NCBI GenBank assembly: GCA_964550565.1
Contig: CAZKAI010000026.1
Coordinates: forward strand, 1-43,071
Direction: 5' to 3'
Source: Anaeroglomus sp964550565
GTDB lineage: Bacteria; Planctomycetota; Phycisphaerae; Sedimentisphaerales; Anaerohalosphaeraceae
Length of the DNA stretch: 43,071 nucleotides
Of the stretch, positions 42,473 to 43,071 are shown one piece after another. The notes under the pieces were generated by a model, which ran no database searches, had not been told where the DNA came from, and was given only the letters and a program-made list of their open reading frames with translations. The position numbers were made by a program, and so were the translations under genes. Numbering within the stretch: position 1 is the first letter of the stretch; every line of letters starts with the position of its first letter.

Positions 42473-42549
42473 TCTGAGGTGTTGAACAGGCAACGAATTA
42501 AAAAATACATAATGCAAATAGTCAGTTGTATTAATCACATTAACAACAA

Positions 42550-43071
42550 ATGAACAAGATTCGATTTATCTATAAATTTTTGGTCAATCCAAATGTTCGA
42601 AAATGTATGATTTGGTACGCTAAGGCACTGCTTGCAGTTTTCAAGAATCACGACTACCCCAAAGGGATCAAATATTACAGAGCCATTCTGATGAACGGAG
42701 CAATGTCAAGCACAGAAAGTGTGGTATATTCCTGTTTAGGACAGGCCTATTTCTGGAATAAAGACTTTGAAAAAGCGGAAACCGCTTTATTTAAAGCATT
42801 GAAAATCAATATAAAAAGAAATTATCACAGCTCTGAGGTGTATGAGTTCATGGGATATATCGCACTTAAAAAGAAAGAGTATCGTGAAGCACTGATGTAT
42901 TTTGACAAGGCCGTGCAATACCACAAAAAAGGGAGATATAATAAGCTTTGCTATGAATTAGAGACCCCTCAACTGAAAGAAAGATTGGAATCGCAAAAGA
43001 ATGAACTGCCATTTCTGACGGCATATGCCAAACAAATCATGGGAAAACAGAAACGCAATACGGGTGAAAAC
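42550..43071 (+). CDS. TPR-repeat protein (3' end cut by window edge)
   Basis: I translated 174 codons from ATG at 42550 to the window edge without a stop. The visible protein is helical and contains TPR-like units: YPKGIKYYRAILMNGAMSS, SCLGQAYFWNKDFEKAETAL and EFMGYIALKKKEYREALMYF. No signal peptide is clear, although the first 30 residues are fairly hydrophobic (MIWYAKALLAVF). The region is AT-rich and Lys-rich compared with the window core. No good ribosome binding site is seen. Function is unknown. Confidence 0.65.
   Translation, partial: MNKIRFIYKFLVNPNVRKCMIWYAKALLAVFKNHDYPKGIKYYRAILMNGAMSSTESVVYSCLGQAYFWNKDFEKAETALFKALKINIKRNYHSSEVYEFMGYIALKKKEYREALMYFDKAVQYHKKGRYNKLCYELETPQLKERLESQKNELPFLTAYAKQIMGKQKRNTGEN

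Larger units (their letters stand above)
42092..42549. other. Intergenic region with a repeat remnant
   Basis: No gene is supported here. GGTACAAA occurs twice (42109-42116 and 42138-42145) upstream of the BLUF-like gene. A promoter-like TTGAAA-N17-TAGGAT lies at 42396-42424 on the plus strand, and a repeat remnant at 42446. The rest is AT-rich without visible structure. Confidence 0.5.

Overview
The window looks like chromosomal DNA from a Gram-negative, probably anaerobic bacterium. Outer-membrane genes are present (bamA, an ompH/skp-type chaperone, lpxD, an lpxC-fabZ fusion, lpxA), together with a complete six-subunit Rnf complex and a helicase loader of the DciA/DUF721 type. The fused LpxC-FabZ, the secreted WbsX/GH99-like protein and the general gene style suggest Planctomycetota (Phycisphaerae-like). 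That placement is an inference: the fusion also occurs in Bacteroidota and no 16S gene is present. An assembly gap of exactly 100 N lies at 3199-3298.

Layout. 1-3137: a truncated secreted WbsX/GH99-like protein and a B12-binding-type radical SAM protein, both on the minus strand. 3299-5306: the C-terminal part of ApbE (FMN transferase), a secreted HExxH metallopeptidase and an AT-rich membrane protein on the plus strand. 5333-11718: a Nudix-like protein, then the Rnf operon on the minus strand, read as small Cys-rich membrane protein, rnfC, D, G, E, [repeat], A, B. ApbE is the enzyme expected to flavinylate RnfG and RnfD. 11890-14495: DAHP synthase and an AT-rich Fic gene on the plus strand. 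14503-27717: a long minus-strand block, read as tRNA-Gln, prs, rplY/ctc, pth, rpsF, ssb, rpsR, rplI, dnaB, bamA, ompH, lpxD, lpxC-fabZ, lpxA and a GnnA-like dehydrogenase. 28045-30699: an M50 protease with an extra C-terminal domain, a TPR membrane protein and a TPR lipoprotein. 30810-34782: dnaN, dciA-like, gyrB, next to a 547-bp AT-rich intergenic region with a perfect DnaA box, a candidate oriC. 35330-37284: an RluD-type pseudouridine synthase and a YfgM-like protein. 37463-41479: a divergent pair, a SpoIVB/S55-type peptidase and a secreted beta-propeller protein. 41612-43071: a BLUF-like protein lacking key flavin-site residues, and a truncated TPR protein.

Three signals are not explained by the genes. 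(1) A ~105-bp dispersed repeat ending in an ATACCC/GGGTAT palindrome has two full copies and one remnant; one copy supplies the stop codon of the radical SAM gene and another splits rnfE from rnfA. (2) Promoter-like sites share a palindromic -35 element TTGCAA followed by 17 nt (16 in one case) and an AT-rich -10. Between the YfgM-like and S55 genes one TTGCAA appears to serve both divergent promoters. (3) A GC-rich stretch of about 175 nt directly upstream of tRNA-Gln can form a chain of hairpins and may be an unassigned structured RNA.

Several start codons appear to be TTG (rpsF, dnaB, lpxC-fabZ), the last two within 35-nt overlaps with the upstream gene. No computation was run: promoter, fold and family calls were made by eye.
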